NCBI RefSeq assembly: GCF_037975245.1
Contig: NC_092575.1
Span: 18,863,341-18,927,340, forward strand
Direction of reading: 5' to 3'
Length of the DNA stretch: 64,000 nt
DNA from: Apostichopus japonicus
Taxonomy: Eukaryota > Echinodermata > Holothuroidea > Aspidochirotida > Stichopodidae
Under the pieces are notes generated by a model. It was not told where the DNA came from and searched no databases. It saw only the letters and a program-made list of their open reading frames with translations. Of the stretch, positions 1-25,956 are shown piece by piece (position 1 is the stretch's first letter; the number at the start of each line of letters is the position of its first letter). Made by a program: the position numbers and the translations under genes.

Positions 1-13004
<13,004 letters not shown>

Positions 13005-13523
13005 TGTACTGTTTACTCAATGAGCTAAATAGTTACGGTAAAACTAAATAATGCATTGATGCACCCTGTGGGAAACAAACTGAAGTAGAAATTACATTAT
13101 TTAGAACTTTGTGGCAATTAACCTAGCAGCCAGGTGAAGAGGGATTTATCAATCCATATTTAACTGGTAGTTTAATACTTACCCAATCGAAGTACATATT
13201 GGAAAAATTGCTTTGAAGCGTATTGTTCAAAATTCCAGTTTTTCCACTTTTGATAACGCAGTGCAACAAAGATTCAACAGTCTAATGACGAATCCCACCT
13301 AATAATAGCAAAATAATCATTACAAGTAAACACCTTGTTTTTCCTTATTCACCCAGGAGCCGGATGAATAGTGATGGGATGATCCATTATTCCATTTGTT
13401 GACAAGCAAGATGGAACAAACTACTTTGAAAGAACTAAAAGAGCATTGTGGGAAGGTGTGACCTTACTTGGTATAACCACATTTAATTCAAATTAAGGGA
13501 TACAAATGTATAGTAAAGGCTTC

Positions 13524-14095
13524 GTAATTGACGCACCCCCGTAATTGACGCACCTTCAATTATTACTAGCAACGATACAGAAGCCCACCTAAACTTTTTG
13601 CAGTCAAGCAGAATTACATATTTCATGAGTTTGAATCCATTTCAGCTATTTGCTGACCAAATTGTGGTATTTTTTAAGCTTTTAACACCCTCCCCCCAGT
13701 TTTACACATTTTTTGGACATTTGGAAATCTTACTCCATAAAAATAACCAAAATTACTTCAAAATGATACCACTACTCTCTGGGACCTGACCTGTCTAAGC
13801 TTAGAGGTTCAGAGCATAGCAAACGGCATCCAAAGTCAATGGATGTATACTTAGGCCTACAATACAGTTAGCTTATCGACGCATGTGTCAATTTAGGGGT
13901 ATGAAAGAACTTGACACAGCAGACATTTTGTGGTCAAACTCTTCTCAATTGTACGTTGCGTAAGCACAGAACAATAAATATTTTGAGATCATTATATTTC
14001 TAAGGAACTACACATATGAAAAGTGCATGCAGTTGAGTGATTTTGATTTTATGTTGACCGACATCGTCAATCCAATCCTTAAGTGCGTCAATTAT
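13524..14095. mobile_element. Possible MITE with GTAATTGACGCAC ends
   Basis: GTAATTGACGCACC occurs twice in tandem at 13524 and 13541. The inverted form GTGCGTCAATTAT occurs at 14083-14095. The ~570 bp between has no coding sense. No clear target duplication was found, so this is tentative. Confidence 0.4.
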
Positions 14096-14545
14096 GAGCC
14101 CACCATGCTACAGTATGACATAGCCTAGTACAAAGATTCAAAAACTATGGGTCACAACCCACTGTTTGGGTCCCAAAGCTTTTTAGTGGGTCGGTGTTCC
14201 TTGTGCACTGATCTCAAAATTGCAGTGTGGTGTCTCCAAGCCAAAATCGATCAACTTTTGGCAAAGAAGCAGAAATATCCGTTCCAATTGTTTACCATTA
14301 CATTAGCAACCATATATCCTGTGGCCCTGTAAATATTGTAATGATAAATTGAAGAGAAGGGGGAGGGGGTGATCGATAGGTCTAGGCCAAATGCCCAAAC
14401 TTTTGGCAGGGTTGTGGCCTAATAATGTTGTACTTGTGTACAACTGAACTAATTAAAAAGACCTGTCGTCGACTCCTACTACTACTAGCTTTACTTGCAG
14501 GCATTCACAATGCAGAATTGAATATCTGGGGCCCAGGTCTTGAGG

Positions 14546-15060
14546 TTTGATTTGATTTGATTTGATTTATTTGATTTTCCACTGGATATATACATGTGGA
14601 GGGAAGTCCTCTAAAAAGCCAATTCAGGCTTAACAAGGTAAGGGACTCCCAAGAAAGAAAGAAAGGGAAAACAAAAAACAAAAAAAAGCATATATACATA
14701 AATGAAAATATAACTAGTGTCTTAATAAAGAATAATTAATAACATACAATATAAACGATGTATCAATACTGAGAAATTACTTCTTTTTTTAGTGCTTTTC
14801 TAAATGTTTCTTTAGATGGTTTAGATTTTATAGTAGCAGTTAGATCATTCCATGTCCTCATAGCACGATTCTTTAAACTTAACGTACCAAATGTTGTATT
14901 ACGTAAGTTGTGGTGTGCTTGACCGGCACTTCTAGTGCGGTGACTATGTATGGCGCTGTTAATAGTAAATAAGTCATGAAAGGCTGCAGGAAGTAAGCCA
15001 TTCCAAGCCTTGTAAAAGAATGTGGCTACATTCTTTCAGGTTGAATTCAGATTGAATTCT
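14546..15060 (-). mobile_element. 5'-truncated LINE, 3' end of ORF2 (copy 2)
   Basis: The minus strand reads about 90 codons without a stop: NVATFFYKAWNGLLPAAFHD, then TINSAIHSHRTRSAGQAHHN, LSLKNRAMRTWNDLT and SKETFRKALKKEVISQY, ending at TGA 14765-14763. It aligns along its length with the copy at 8705-9270 but keeps frame. The 3' UTR ends in an (AAATC)n tail at about 14546-14580. It lies between SANBR and ZMAT5. Confidence 0.85.
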
Positions 15061-15754
15061 AATGTGGTGTGGTTTGCATAATTAATTCTTCTTAAAGTAG
15101 ACCAATATAAACGGATAAGCCCCATAACTGTGCGTTCCTGTGCCCATTAAACCAGAACTAGCCTAGGCCTAAATTCGACTTCTTGTATCCTGATGTTGTT
15201 AATTAACAACATCCTAATATCGCGGAACTGGCAGACACACCAGACGATATTAAAAGTGAAGCCTAGGTTAGCGTGCATAGTTACAAAGACCTAACACTAT
15301 AAATTGTATAACAAGAAATAATTATGACTTACAATGTAGTTGACATAAATCACGCAGGCATTATCTTCTGTAGTATAAACGCGAGTGTGTTGCTGGAGGT
15401 ATTAATAAGTTCGTTTGAAACAGTTTTCATTTTATATCATATAAAATAATTTCGATCCTGTGCTGAACTATAACACCTATGGGTGGCCATTAGCGCCAAA
15501 AAAAAAATTGTTTTGAGTTTACTTTTCAGATTGTCGTCTCAAATATCATATAGCTCAAATAATTTATTACATAGCACAAAAACTATAAATATGCTCTCAT
15601 AGTAATAGAACATAATTAACTGCCCATTATTTACTTCGAAATGTGACCATATCAACAACTCCCACCATATTTGGTACATGAATCACTTCCCTGAGCAACA
15701 TCATGGTAAACCATAACTAACGTTTGTCAAAGAAACAAAGTTGAAAACGGCAAG

Positions 15755-18700
15755 ATGGGCAAAAAATATTTCTGTGATTACTGTGACAAGAGTTTTCCTG
15801 ATAATAAACAAAACAGAAAAAAGCATATGATGGGCGTGCAACATGACAGAAAAGTGAAAATGCATTACTTCAACTACAAAGGTAGCTGGTATTAAATTCG
15901 AATGAAGATGGCCTAGCCTAGCTTAGGCCCATAACTTTAGGCTACTGATTGCAGCCGAACCAAGGAGTTTGGGGCAGAGCCTAGGCTAGGCCTAACATCA
16001 CTGATGCCTGTAGCCGAATAACAACTAGCTTAATTTACAGTAACCTAGCAGTAGCAGTTAAAATAACACCCAAATAATAACATGAACATTGTTTGTTAGG
16101 TGCTATTGTTGTATTCCATTGGCCTACGCAACGCCGGGGGTATCCAGTCAAAACGTCCCTTTACCAAAATGTCCCCGCTTTTTTAAGACCAAAACGTCCC
16201 CGCTTTTTACCAAAACGTCCCCGCATTCAAATCGTTCCCGTGAGGCAAAAAATCCGCGCTTTTATAATCAGTTGGAATGTAAGTGTGGATGTTTTGTGGA
16301 AAAATTTCCCTATATAGATATATATATATATATATATTGTATAGTAAACGCATCCAAATTCGTTTTTAATTCCTCTAGTATAATATTTTTTGTTTTCATA
16401 CCAAATATAATTAAACGTTGTAGTCCTTCATGATTTATTTAGCGCCTGTAATCCAACTTGCATGCCGATAACTTAGCCAAATTGTAATTTAAAATTAATA
16501 TATATTCACAACTCTGAATGAATGTGATAGACGGGGACGTTTTGACCAACGGTAACGTTTTGACCAATAGCGGGGACGTTTTGGTAAAGGGACGTTTTGA
16601 CTGGTAAGCACGCCGGGTACCATTATTTCCACTGAGAAAAAATTGTGCTGTCGCACACCAAATTTGTCAGCGGAAAACAATATTTGGACAGCGGAAAATA
16701 CAGATTTGTTGGAGAAGCAGAATGGCTTACGAACTGATTAGGCACATTGCAATTATTAAGAGGATCGAGAAGGATAGAATTTGGCTCTGAGATTGTAGAT
16801 TCTCAGGATAGATTAAGTTTAGTATCTGAGGAATGATGATTTAATACAAGTGGTGGTGATAATTAATTTTAGTTAAACAGCACCACCTTATTTGGCTGCA
16901 GTTATCAATATGGCGTAAAAGGTGTAATCGAGCTGCCGTATGGAATAATTTGGTCTCGCTAAGTTTCGTCCTTTTGGGAGTATCTTTTTCAGAAAGATCG
17001 AGATGGTTTTACCAAGTGATGTATTTTCATTATCCTGTTGTTCAGCGTAATCACAGAAAAACTTAATAACTTTGATTTTGCTGAAAATGGCTGCATTAAC
17101 TTCTTTTGTTTGATACTATGTTTTATTGGTGCTCTTAATAAGATATATCTAATTAGCTTTTACTTGGCAAAATATCAAATCATTGAAATTGTTTAATTTA
17201 TGAAAAAGAACTCAATTGTACTTTTCACTTGTATCGACCAAATCAGGGCAGTTCTTTTTCTTTTGTAGATCCGGCAGAAATATTAGCTGAAGAATCCAAG
17301 AAGAAACCTTGCCGAACGTTACATCAAAACGGTACTTTGAGTTCTATTTTATTACTTATTTAAAAATTTGTATGCACTACTAACTAAAACTAGGTGTTTT
17401 TTGGTTACTTGCTGAGCGTTTTTTGCTTCACCAAACCACACAGCCTTAAATGCAATAATGCAAATTACTACTTGGCAATGTAATGCTTCAGGGATAATGA
17501 CGAGTTCACCACAGCCAAAACTGACAAATATCTCTGCATTCCAATACATAACACGACAGACATGAGACAGCTGTGTTCACTGGAAGCAGTAAATGTAATA
17601 ATTTACAAGGAACACCTCAAATGACAACATATACTCAGTACGATAAGGTGACCAGACGTCCCTGATTTTCAGGGACAGTCCCCGATTACAGTGTGCTGTC
17701 CCGGATGAACAAGTGTCCCCGGAAATGTCCCCGATTCGTCAAAATGTTCAGGAATTTCGAAAATATCCCACATTATAAGTAAAATAATTGTAAAAAAACA
17801 AATTTATTCAAGTGTGCAGTCGCAGAACGGAACTAAACAGTATTTCAGGTGGGCCAGTGTAAAGTAGTTTATGCTAGATCGATCTAGCTTAGCACTCTTT
17901 CGTAAAGTAAATAAATTTCATCTAAGAAAAGGCTACATTTTTGAAAATAAAATTGATTTAAAAAGAGCTTCTAAGTATCACCATTTTACATCTAAGCACC
18001 TTAGGCACTAGAAAATTTTCCAAAGGGAGGGGGACACCCCCTCCCCTTAGACCCCTCCCCCATATCAGTTACGCAATAAATGTCCCTGATTCCAGTCAGG
18101 CAAATATGGTCACCTTACAGTACGATCAACCTTGAAAAAGCAAAAAGAACATATTCATCTTACTTGAAATACTGAGATGAATAAGTTTTATAGAAGTCAC
18201 AGTATTGCACAACTAGCTGTAAATAGAATTGGCAGTGAGAACAACTTAAACAGAATGAGCCAGTACTGTACTTACAGTAGCAACTACCAAAATACACTAC
18301 CAGTCTGATTCTCAGTACACTGATAGTGATGCTAAGTGCTGTGAGTTTGTGTTTCTGATGTGCAGTGACTGTGATTACCCATAATTTTTACAGTTTCCCC
18401 GGTAACTAATAGTTGTACATTGAAATATGTGGTTGTATACCTCCTTTTCCACTCAGTATATGACAAAACTATTAGCCAGTGTTTACTGCTACGTTTACAA
18501 AGTACAGTCACAAACAAGGTTACATGCAAGGAATGAAAAGTATGGAGTGGATATAAATATTTGTTTTTGGCAGGTTTTTAATTAACAAATGCAACTTTTT
18601 ACAGCCAAAAAATTTCCCCAAAAGAAACAAAAAAGGGAACGACAGGAGAGTAAAACATATCCTCATGTATTTTGCTGTTGACACAATGAGAAATGTCCCC

Positions 18701-19631
18701 CCAGTCTGTCGTGTCTTTTGGTGGAAAATCATTTTAAAGTTAAGATGTAAATGATTATAGTCATTGGTTCATGAACTTATATTTCACATTCTCTCCTTTC
18801 GTCTGACAATTTCAAGTTTTTCTTCTTCTATCATTGTTAATTACAGGGCACTGTGATTTCCATCCACTATGCAGATTTTCACATTTGACGCCTCAGTGGG
18901 AGAAACAGCTTCGCATTAGTGAGTAGTTAGCTAGTAAGCCGTACCCTGAATCAATCTATTGATATGTGTGTGTGGTGTTATGCCAATTTATTTTACTTAG
19001 TAGCCTTAATAGTGTAACCCATGTTTTGTCGATGTAATCATTTATCTTCTAAAATGATATAGCAAGGGAATTGCAGTTATGCATTGCATTTTAGTCAGTG
19101 ATTTTCATGACACCTTAGATATCCTGTTTCCTTTAAGCTAGTCCATATTATGTTCGTTCAATGAGATGGATAATAACAGATCAGTAGTCTGACTGGGGTG
19201 GTTCATTTGTAACTATTTAAAAGCCAGTTTTCAAATGAGATATTTATTCGTCTTTGATCACGAGAAAAAAAATAATAAATTGATGTGCATTCAAGTGAGA
19301 GATTACCGTTGTGGCATCCAAACTTTTCGTCGCAGAAATTGACCTGAATTACCAGGCAGAGGAAGCAAAGAAGAGGCTTGAAGAACAGAAAAGAAGAGAA
19401 AGATTGGTGATGAATCCTACCCTTGACGGATGGATGTCCAGAAGAGCCATCCTACAAGATGAAAGAGCAACGGCAGCTTCTAGTCGTCCTGCAGATTCCT
19501 CCGAATCTGAAGAGCGAGGCAGTATTTTTAAGATGCCTGTTGAGCTAAGAGGCAGAAGAGATCTTCCTCCATCTATAATTCCTCCATCTTTGCATGACTT
19601 GATGAAGGCGGAGGATTTGGATTGGGGATGA
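15755..19631 (+). CDS. ZMAT5: ZMAT5, U11/U12 snRNP 20 kDa protein (complete, 4 exons)
   Basis: Exons 15755-15881, 17269-17331, 18847-18918 and 19336-19631 join in phase (558 nt, 185 aa). Residues 7-30 form a U1-type C2H2 finger, C-x2-C-x13-H-x5-H, starting [17 protein letters not shown]. Residues 57-76 form a perfect C-x8-C-x5-C-x3-H finger, [13 protein letters not shown] followed by HPLCRFSH. The C-terminal half has a charged helix ([16 protein letters not shown]) and the [10 protein letters not shown] and IIPPSLHDL segments. In other animals this protein is part of the minor (U12) spliceosome U11/U12 di-snRNP. Length is slightly above the ~170 residues of the vertebrate protein. A candidate poly(A) signal is at 19676-19681. 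Introns 1 and 2 hold transposons. Confidence 0.93.
16143..16604. mobile_element. Foldback element with ACGTCCC-rich inverted arms in ZMAT5 intron 1
   Basis: Left arm (from about 16143) carries CCAGTCAAAACGTCCC, then further degenerate CCAAAACGTCCCCGCTTTTT units. The right arm (about 16530-16604) is its reverse complement, ending in GGGACGTTTTGACTGG. Both arms are made of short internal repeats of ACGTCCCCGCTTTT. ACGCCGGG occurs just outside both ends and may be a target duplication. Confidence 0.75.
17636..18125. mobile_element. hAT-type MITE (474 bp) with 8-bp TSD in ZMAT5 intron 2
   Basis: The element 17644-18117 starts TAAGGTGACCA and ends TGGTCACCTTA, a terminal inverted repeat. CAGTACGA flanks it on both sides (17636-17643 and 18118-18125). 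An 8-bp duplication is characteristic of hAT transposition. The interior has no transposase sense. Confidence 0.87.
18525..18805 (+). repeat. Direct repeat copy A, ZMAT5 intron 2
   Basis: A ~280-bp segment with GGATATAAATAT, AACAAATGCAACTTTTTA, CTCATGTATTT and TTGGTGGAAAATC is repeated in the same orientation at 19850-20142. Identity is roughly 70-75% by eye with indels. Copy A ends about 40 bp before the exon-3 acceptor. Confidence 0.8.
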
Positions 19632-19849
19632 CGGTGGGGTGCTGGATTTAACTCTGGTTAAAAAGGTTTTACCGCAATAAAGTGAAAGCCTTGTGCAACA
19701 GTACTTAAAGGCTGAAGAATTACAAAATATACCTCCAGATTGCTGGAAGATACCGAGGAGTTACGAGGAATGAGGATAATAATAAGTTGGTTCTATAATG
19801 TTATCCTACAAGCAACGACTCAGAGATAATATATGAAAATCTACAACCA

Positions 19850-20142
19850 TTTGCATGGAATGAATGAAAGGATATGGAGTAGATATAAAATAGTTGGTGA
19901 TTGAAGTTCTTGATTAATAAATGCAACTTTTTAAAGTCAAAGTACAAGGTACAAGTAAAAGAAAGGATGAAAAACCAACAGCAGGAAAGTAAAATACTTC
20001 CTCATGCATTTCCCAGTTGACGTAATGAGAAAAAATGTCCAGGTTTTTGCATTTGTTTCTTCTGGTGGAAAATGGTTTCTTACCCAGACGTAAATGAATG
20101 TAGTCAACAGTTCATTAAATTATATTTTCACTTTCTCTAGTA
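19850..20142 (+). repeat. Direct repeat copy B, downstream of the ZMAT5 stop
   Basis: Diverged copy of 18525-18805, with AATAAATGCAACTTTTTA, CTCATGCATTT and TGGTGGAAAATGG. It lies about 220 bp past the ZMAT5 stop. No trace of exon 3 follows it, so the duplicated piece seems to be intron only. Confidence 0.75.
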
Positions 20143-22129
20143 TGGAAATCACAACTATGTAATGAGAGGGAATTTTAAGAAACAGTGCAAACATTCAAAA
20201 TTGGGTCGGGGGGGGATTGCAATGCTAAATTGTTACAAACTTTCTTCAGCTACATTTATTGGAGTGCATGACTTGAGTAGAGAGAGTTATGTTTATTCTT
20301 AAATACTCAAACCAGTGTTCAAGTCTTGGGGCATCTTGGCTTCTCTGACCAATGGTATATTGCCACATCCATTTGACAAATTAATACAAAGTCTCCATGT
20401 TCTAAACCCTCGAGTAGTGTGGGGACCAGCATTTACATGATGGTATCCTTCATTTAAATGAAGAAAACAGGGATGAAGTTTTCATGACGAAACATATTTG
20501 TTCTCATCTGTGCCTGTAATAACTGTGTGAGGATTGTTCCTTCTCATTTTTTTATTATGATGTTTTCCTATATATTATGCATATTACAATTTGAAAAAAA
20601 TTGATATATTTTTTAAATTTTTGTATTCCTTGTCGAGATGTTATACAGCAGTAAACAAGAAAACGGAACACCATGAGCTTTTCTTCCCATCAAATATTTA
20701 TTTTGCTCATTTAAAACAAAGCTGAGCATATTGCATATAACCTAATATATCTGGCTATACCTTATAATTAGATTATAATTAAAAATGCACTCTAGAATAT
20801 TTTTTTTTCAAATCCATGCTATAGATTAATAAATCAAGTACAATATTTCTTTCTTAATACTTAAACAAGAAATGGTCTAAATACTTGTGCAAAATGATAT
20901 TGTTCGACTTCTGTACATGAAAACAAGCTGTAAAATAATACAACAGAAACACTTAATTTCTATTGGTTCTTCAAATTCTTTAATTATTCAGCCTCACATG
21001 AAAATGAATAGAAATGGAGGTTGCAGTACCAAACAAACAGTTCATGACTTTCATATCATGTGTAGGGCTTCTAATACATCACTGTGGGTTGCCAAATGTA
21101 TAAAAATTCTGGCAAATTGTAGTGAGGCAGAATTAACCTTTAGTCTGTACATTTTTGGAAAATTTCAATTCTTTCCAGCCAATCAGATTTGACCATTCAC
21201 CCTAACCTGATGCATATTTATATTTGTAAATAGTTTGAACTCCAGAGGTTCAATTTGCATCTAAACTATCCTCTTTAACTATGCTAGATCTGAAATGGAA
21301 GTACTTGTGAACGAATAGAATAATTTGTAACTGGATGATGTTACAGATCTGAAATAATTTGCTTACATTGGATATTACAATGAACAATGGCAAAATTCTA
21401 TAATTTTGTCGGCAGAACAAGATTTGTCGATATTTCAACGTTACTAATCCTAAAATGATGGAAAATGTATCTTTTACCAAAAATTTCTCATGAAGAAGAT
21501 CAAATCTTAATTCATTGGTGGGATAATAACTTCTTGCTTCTGTGAAAATACAAAACCTATCAAGCAATTTACACTGCTACAAATGATACACACTAAAATA
21601 TAAAAGAAATAGGCATTGCTCTGGCAAAGCAAAGCATTACACAAAATATTGCATGTTTGTTTTTTATCAAATTTGGGAAACCTCCAAATTCAGAAATGCT
21701 GTCCCAGTAGTTATGACCTCTAATTTTTTGTTGACGACAAAATCTACTCTTGCTAAAGTATGTTTCACCTTCCTCAACTACAAGAATGACACAGAAAGCC
21801 AAAAGGCCTAGTGATTCCTTGTCGTTAGGAAATAGGAAGAACTTTGATTTCAAATTGACACATTTTCATTGTAAATTGACTGTGTTCACACTTAAAGTAT
21901 AGAATGTTTAATATGTTTGTTGAACCATGAATCAGTCAAGGTTTTACCTCTCAGATATCATGTGTACAAGGATTCCAGTTTGACCTCTAATCTCCACCAT
22001 TTTTGAATAGGGTTGTCTTTATTATTAATTTAATATAGCAGATCTAACAGATTGATGTCATGTTCACATGGTCATAAATCAGCTTCTTGCATGCCAGACA
22101 GATGCCAGGCATGTTTTCCTGCTCGATAT

Positions 22130-22610
22130 AGCATATTTACAGGGTTTTCACCATTTGACCTGCCCCAAAAACAATAGGATTCTTCTACTCAATATGGGGC
22201 ACCCACCCACCCAGTATGAGATGCATCAGCTTCCCTTCTTGAGATATTGTGTTTGCAATGTTATCACAATTTGACCTCTGGTGACCCCAAATGACCATGA
22301 CCTCTACAAAAAAAAAATAGAATTCTTGTACTCAATATGGGACATCCACACGCCAAGTATCAGATTCATTACTGTTTCCCTTCTTGAGATATCGTGTGTT
22401 CACTAGGTTTTCAGAGTTTGACCAACAGTGACCCCAAATGACCTTTGACCTACACGAAATGAAATGAGTTTCCTGGGTAAATGTGGGGCATCCACATGCC
22501 AAGTTTGAGTTTCCTCAGGGTTACCCTTCTTGAGATATAGTATTCACAAGCAGCATCACACACCCATTACACGCCATCACATGGATAACTTTTGCCTTCG
22601 GCAAGGAATA
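22130..22610. repeat. Degenerate ~130-bp repeat cluster (TTTGACC / CTTCTTGAGATAT)
   Basis: Three to four units share CCTTCTTGAGATAT, ATATGGG(G/A)CA(C/T)CCAC, GTGACCCCAAATGACC and TTTGACC. The cluster ends in the small palindrome TTGCCTTCGGCAA, a common end of dispersed MITE-like repeats in animals. The plus-strand ORFs here are short and not conserved. Confidence 0.75.
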
Positions 22611-24003
22611 AAACAAATATTCAATATTTTGTGCAATGTTTTACTCATCCCAGAAGAAAGTCAATGCATCAGTATGGTCCCCAAGTATGTTAGAAGCAAA
22701 CAATGTCAGTTAAATACTCAATCTCAGAGGTGCTGTTAACTGTCATTTTCAAAAATAGTTTTCACTCGGCTAACCATTAAATTGGTTCAAATTTTTCCCA
22801 CAAAATGATAAATAAAAAAAGGGAAAGTTGCAGAGGAATCTCTCTTTAATAAATGTAAGAAATATATTATGATATGTTAATGTTTTGTGTCGATACTGGT
22901 GACTTTCACCATTGCTTTGAGTCCTCAAAAGAAATATAGGTGACAAAAAATTGTTTACTTTTAAAGTAATTAAGAGAGTTCTAAACAGATGAGTAAAAGA
23001 ACAGTTTTGAATCTCTTCACTTAAATGTCTTTTTGCTAGGCACTACTTTTCAGAGCTTGTTTCAAAGCACATGTACTGGCAGTATGAATGTCCTATTTCT
23101 ATTCGATCAAGTTTGGCAACTCTTAAACACCAACAGTATGAGGGCTTTGAAGCATGATATGAGAGGACAGTATAGAGTGGTATTAACATTGGAAAATTGT
23201 CCACACTGGCTGTAATCCTGAGATGTCATTTTGTGCAGGCAATGTGCTGATAGAACATATCCAGAAAAATCTTCACGCCTCCTTGACCCTTACCCTCTTG
23301 AACCCAATATATGCCAATAATATTTTCAGACAATTAAAATCAAATGATGGCCTGGAATTAACAAAATGTTTGGTTCATATTCATACTTAGAGCAGCTTTT
23401 ATTATTTGGCCGGATATTAATTGATATTGACGAGAAACAATAACAATGCTGATCACTGACCAACTTTGGCAAAATGCTTTGACAATATCGAGTCTCATTT
23501 CAAATTACAAAGTTTCAAGTTCTATCAAATTCTGCAATGTACAGCAGAAACCAGCCAAGGTGCTGAATTTAGAAATTAAATATCTGTAAATTGGGTCCTT
23601 GAACTGGGTAACTCGTGGAATTACTTGCATGTCAAAATGATGTACATCTATACCTTCAACATGTAGCATGCAGAAACTGTCACAGGATTAGGGCTAGAAG
23701 ACCATCTTCCAGGAAGCATTGCTTCATAATAACCCACTTTGTGAAGAAACAATTTTCCTAATCTAGATTCTGGCAGGTATCCAGCAAAACAAACAAAAAA
23801 TTGTTGAAAATTTGATATTTTGATTAATAACTTTTAACCTACTCAAACAGCACATAAATTCCAGCTTTAGCTACCCACTATAGTCTGTAATATTTTATTA
23901 TTCTGATACAATGAAAAATGAATTTACAAGAAGGCCACAAAACACATCAATATCATCATCATCATCATTCATTGTATTTTAGCTACCAGATCGATGAACG
24001 AAA

Positions 24004-25956
24004 CTACTTAAATATGGAGACTAACTGCTTGGCTGCTTTAGCTATATCGTAGGCACATGTGATGATTTTCTGCGAGGAGTCGTTGCCTGAGTTGGGCTTA
24101 ACCGATGCTGCCCTCTTACATTCTTCCTTCAATCTGTTTGCGCCCATATTCAATGCCTTCAGTGGGTTGGCCTGACTTGGGGTCTTGGGATTCTGCAACA
24201 AACAACGAAACAAAAATTGAAGAGGTAATAAGAAAGGGGAACTAATGGAAATGGTTTCAGTTATTAACACTTACTAAACCTTAAAACGTATTCCTACATA
24301 ACACCTCATTGACAAATAAACTCTGCTGCACTCGGAGCAGAGTTCTCCCGACTGCGATATTTAAACTGTCTATACTCAACCGCCATTAACAACATTAGAA
24401 AAATTCGTAGGATTAGAACTTCGGGTAGAGGACTCACAGAAACATGGAGCATATCTCAAACCTGCAGGAATGTGCAAATACCACAGATGACCGGTCACTA
24501 TCACCGAGGATGATACCAAGTCAATTTATGTTGCAAACAACTAACACACCACCACTCCTCCCCCCACCCCCACCCCACCCACCCAAAAAAAAAACACATC
24601 TACGATACTGTCTGTGTTATAAAGCCCATCAGTTTGTCGGGACATGAGTGCACCTAATACTACCAATGATACAAATATTGAGAAAAAGTTTCATGGACAA
24701 CAGATTTGATCATTAATTTCCTACAATTTTTTCAGAACTAAATGATGAATAATTATCGTATAACAGGTTTTCACTTTCCTTAATTTATGCTTTCTATTAC
24801 GTCAAGCATCCAAGCTGAGATTATTATTTCATTTGAAGAAACTCATTATTGCTATCATTTTGCACCACAATGAAACCTTTTCTAAAACCACAAAATTTAT
24901 GACGAAAATGACGGTGACATACCCCTGGAAACAGATCTGCCATTTCCTTGACTGCAGCCATAATTTCATCTGATGCAGATAAAAACCTGGATGAGGAGAA
25001 CAAACATGAAATCAGCAAGTCAGCGGGTCTGGAGAGAGAGGAAGGGGTCAAGGGGACTTACAGCCCCTGCGGTCAATAAGGGGAGCAGAAATTATGCCAC
25101 AGAGAGTAATGTGTTCCCTCATTTCCATAATATACTTAAAAATGAAAAATGAACTATTTAAATGGGGAACTGGCGATGTAATTGTCGACTGGGCTAGACC
25201 TGTCTTTCAATGCCCCTCGGCTAGGGCCGAGTATGACAAAGGTGGCAACGGTTAAGGGAAAATAAACCTAAATAAAATAAAACTGTTAGCAAACTGCTTA
25301 TCCACTAGAGAGCCTGTGTAGGAGAATGTGTAAAAGTAAGTTCGCCTGATGTTTCGATCCTAGCAGGATCTTCTTCAAAGGCTAAATGACAAGTAGCAGT
25401 AACAGAAGGGACAAAAACATGCACAGAATACAGACAGGTTAAATGAGCATGGTGAACACAAAGAGATAGATGTAAGGGGATTAGTAGACAAGGGATGGAG
25501 AGAAGAAAGAAACCAACAGGGGAAGAGAAGAGGTAGGAGATAAACAGTTGAGGGACAAAGAGAGGATTAAGGGATGGGGGTAAGGACAAAGACAGCAAGG
25601 TGTGGAGAAAAAAGGGTGGAAGAGAGCTATGAGAGGAGGGATGGGGGGGAACAATGGGAGGAGGGGGGGACAGAAGAAAATAAACCTAACATAGGTTGTC
25701 CTGGGCTCAAAAGACAATTGACACAACTCACTTGCTAGCGTTACCCTCCTGAGTGACGGTGAGTAGTTTCTGTATGTTACGAGTGATCTTCTCCGTAGCG
25801 CTCACTACCTCCTCTGGAGACGGACTCTTGTCCTCTCCATCCACGGAAGACTGTGATCGTGGGGACGTGTCGTCCCCCCGAGAAGATGCGGACGATAGAT
25901 GAGGTGAGGAAGACTCTTCACTGGCAGATGGACTCTTAGGATCGGAAGATTTAGAT
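24004..25956 (-). CDS. GIT1/2: GIT exons 16-18: Ser-rich linker and paxillin-binding C-terminus
   Basis: Exon 16 is Ser/Asp-rich and then enters helix VVSATEKITRNIQKLLTV. Exon 17 encodes SASDEIMAAVKEMADLFP. Exon 18 encodes LKALNMGANRLKEECKRAA and ends CAYDIAKAAKQLVSIFK, stop at 24006-24004. This is the four-helix, FAT-like domain that binds paxillin LD motifs in vertebrate GIT. Confidence 0.93.

Larger units (their letters stand above)
13005..15754. other. Intergenic gap between divergent SANBR and ZMAT5
   Basis: SANBR starts leftward and ZMAT5 rightward, 2.75 kb apart, so both promoters must lie here, but I recognise no TATA box or other element with confidence. The gap holds a possible MITE (13524-14095) and a LINE 3' end (14546-15060). 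The rest is AT-rich sequence without visible structure. Confidence 0.7.
19632..24003. other. Intergenic/3' flank between ZMAT5 and GIT
   Basis: ZMAT5 runs rightward and GIT leftward, so this is a tail-to-tail gap. It holds direct-repeat copy B, a ~130-bp repeat cluster (22130-22610), a likely GIT poly(A) signal (TTTATT on plus at 23894-23899, that is AATAAA on minus, about 105 bp past the stop) and otherwise AT-rich sequence without coding sense. Confidence 0.65.
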
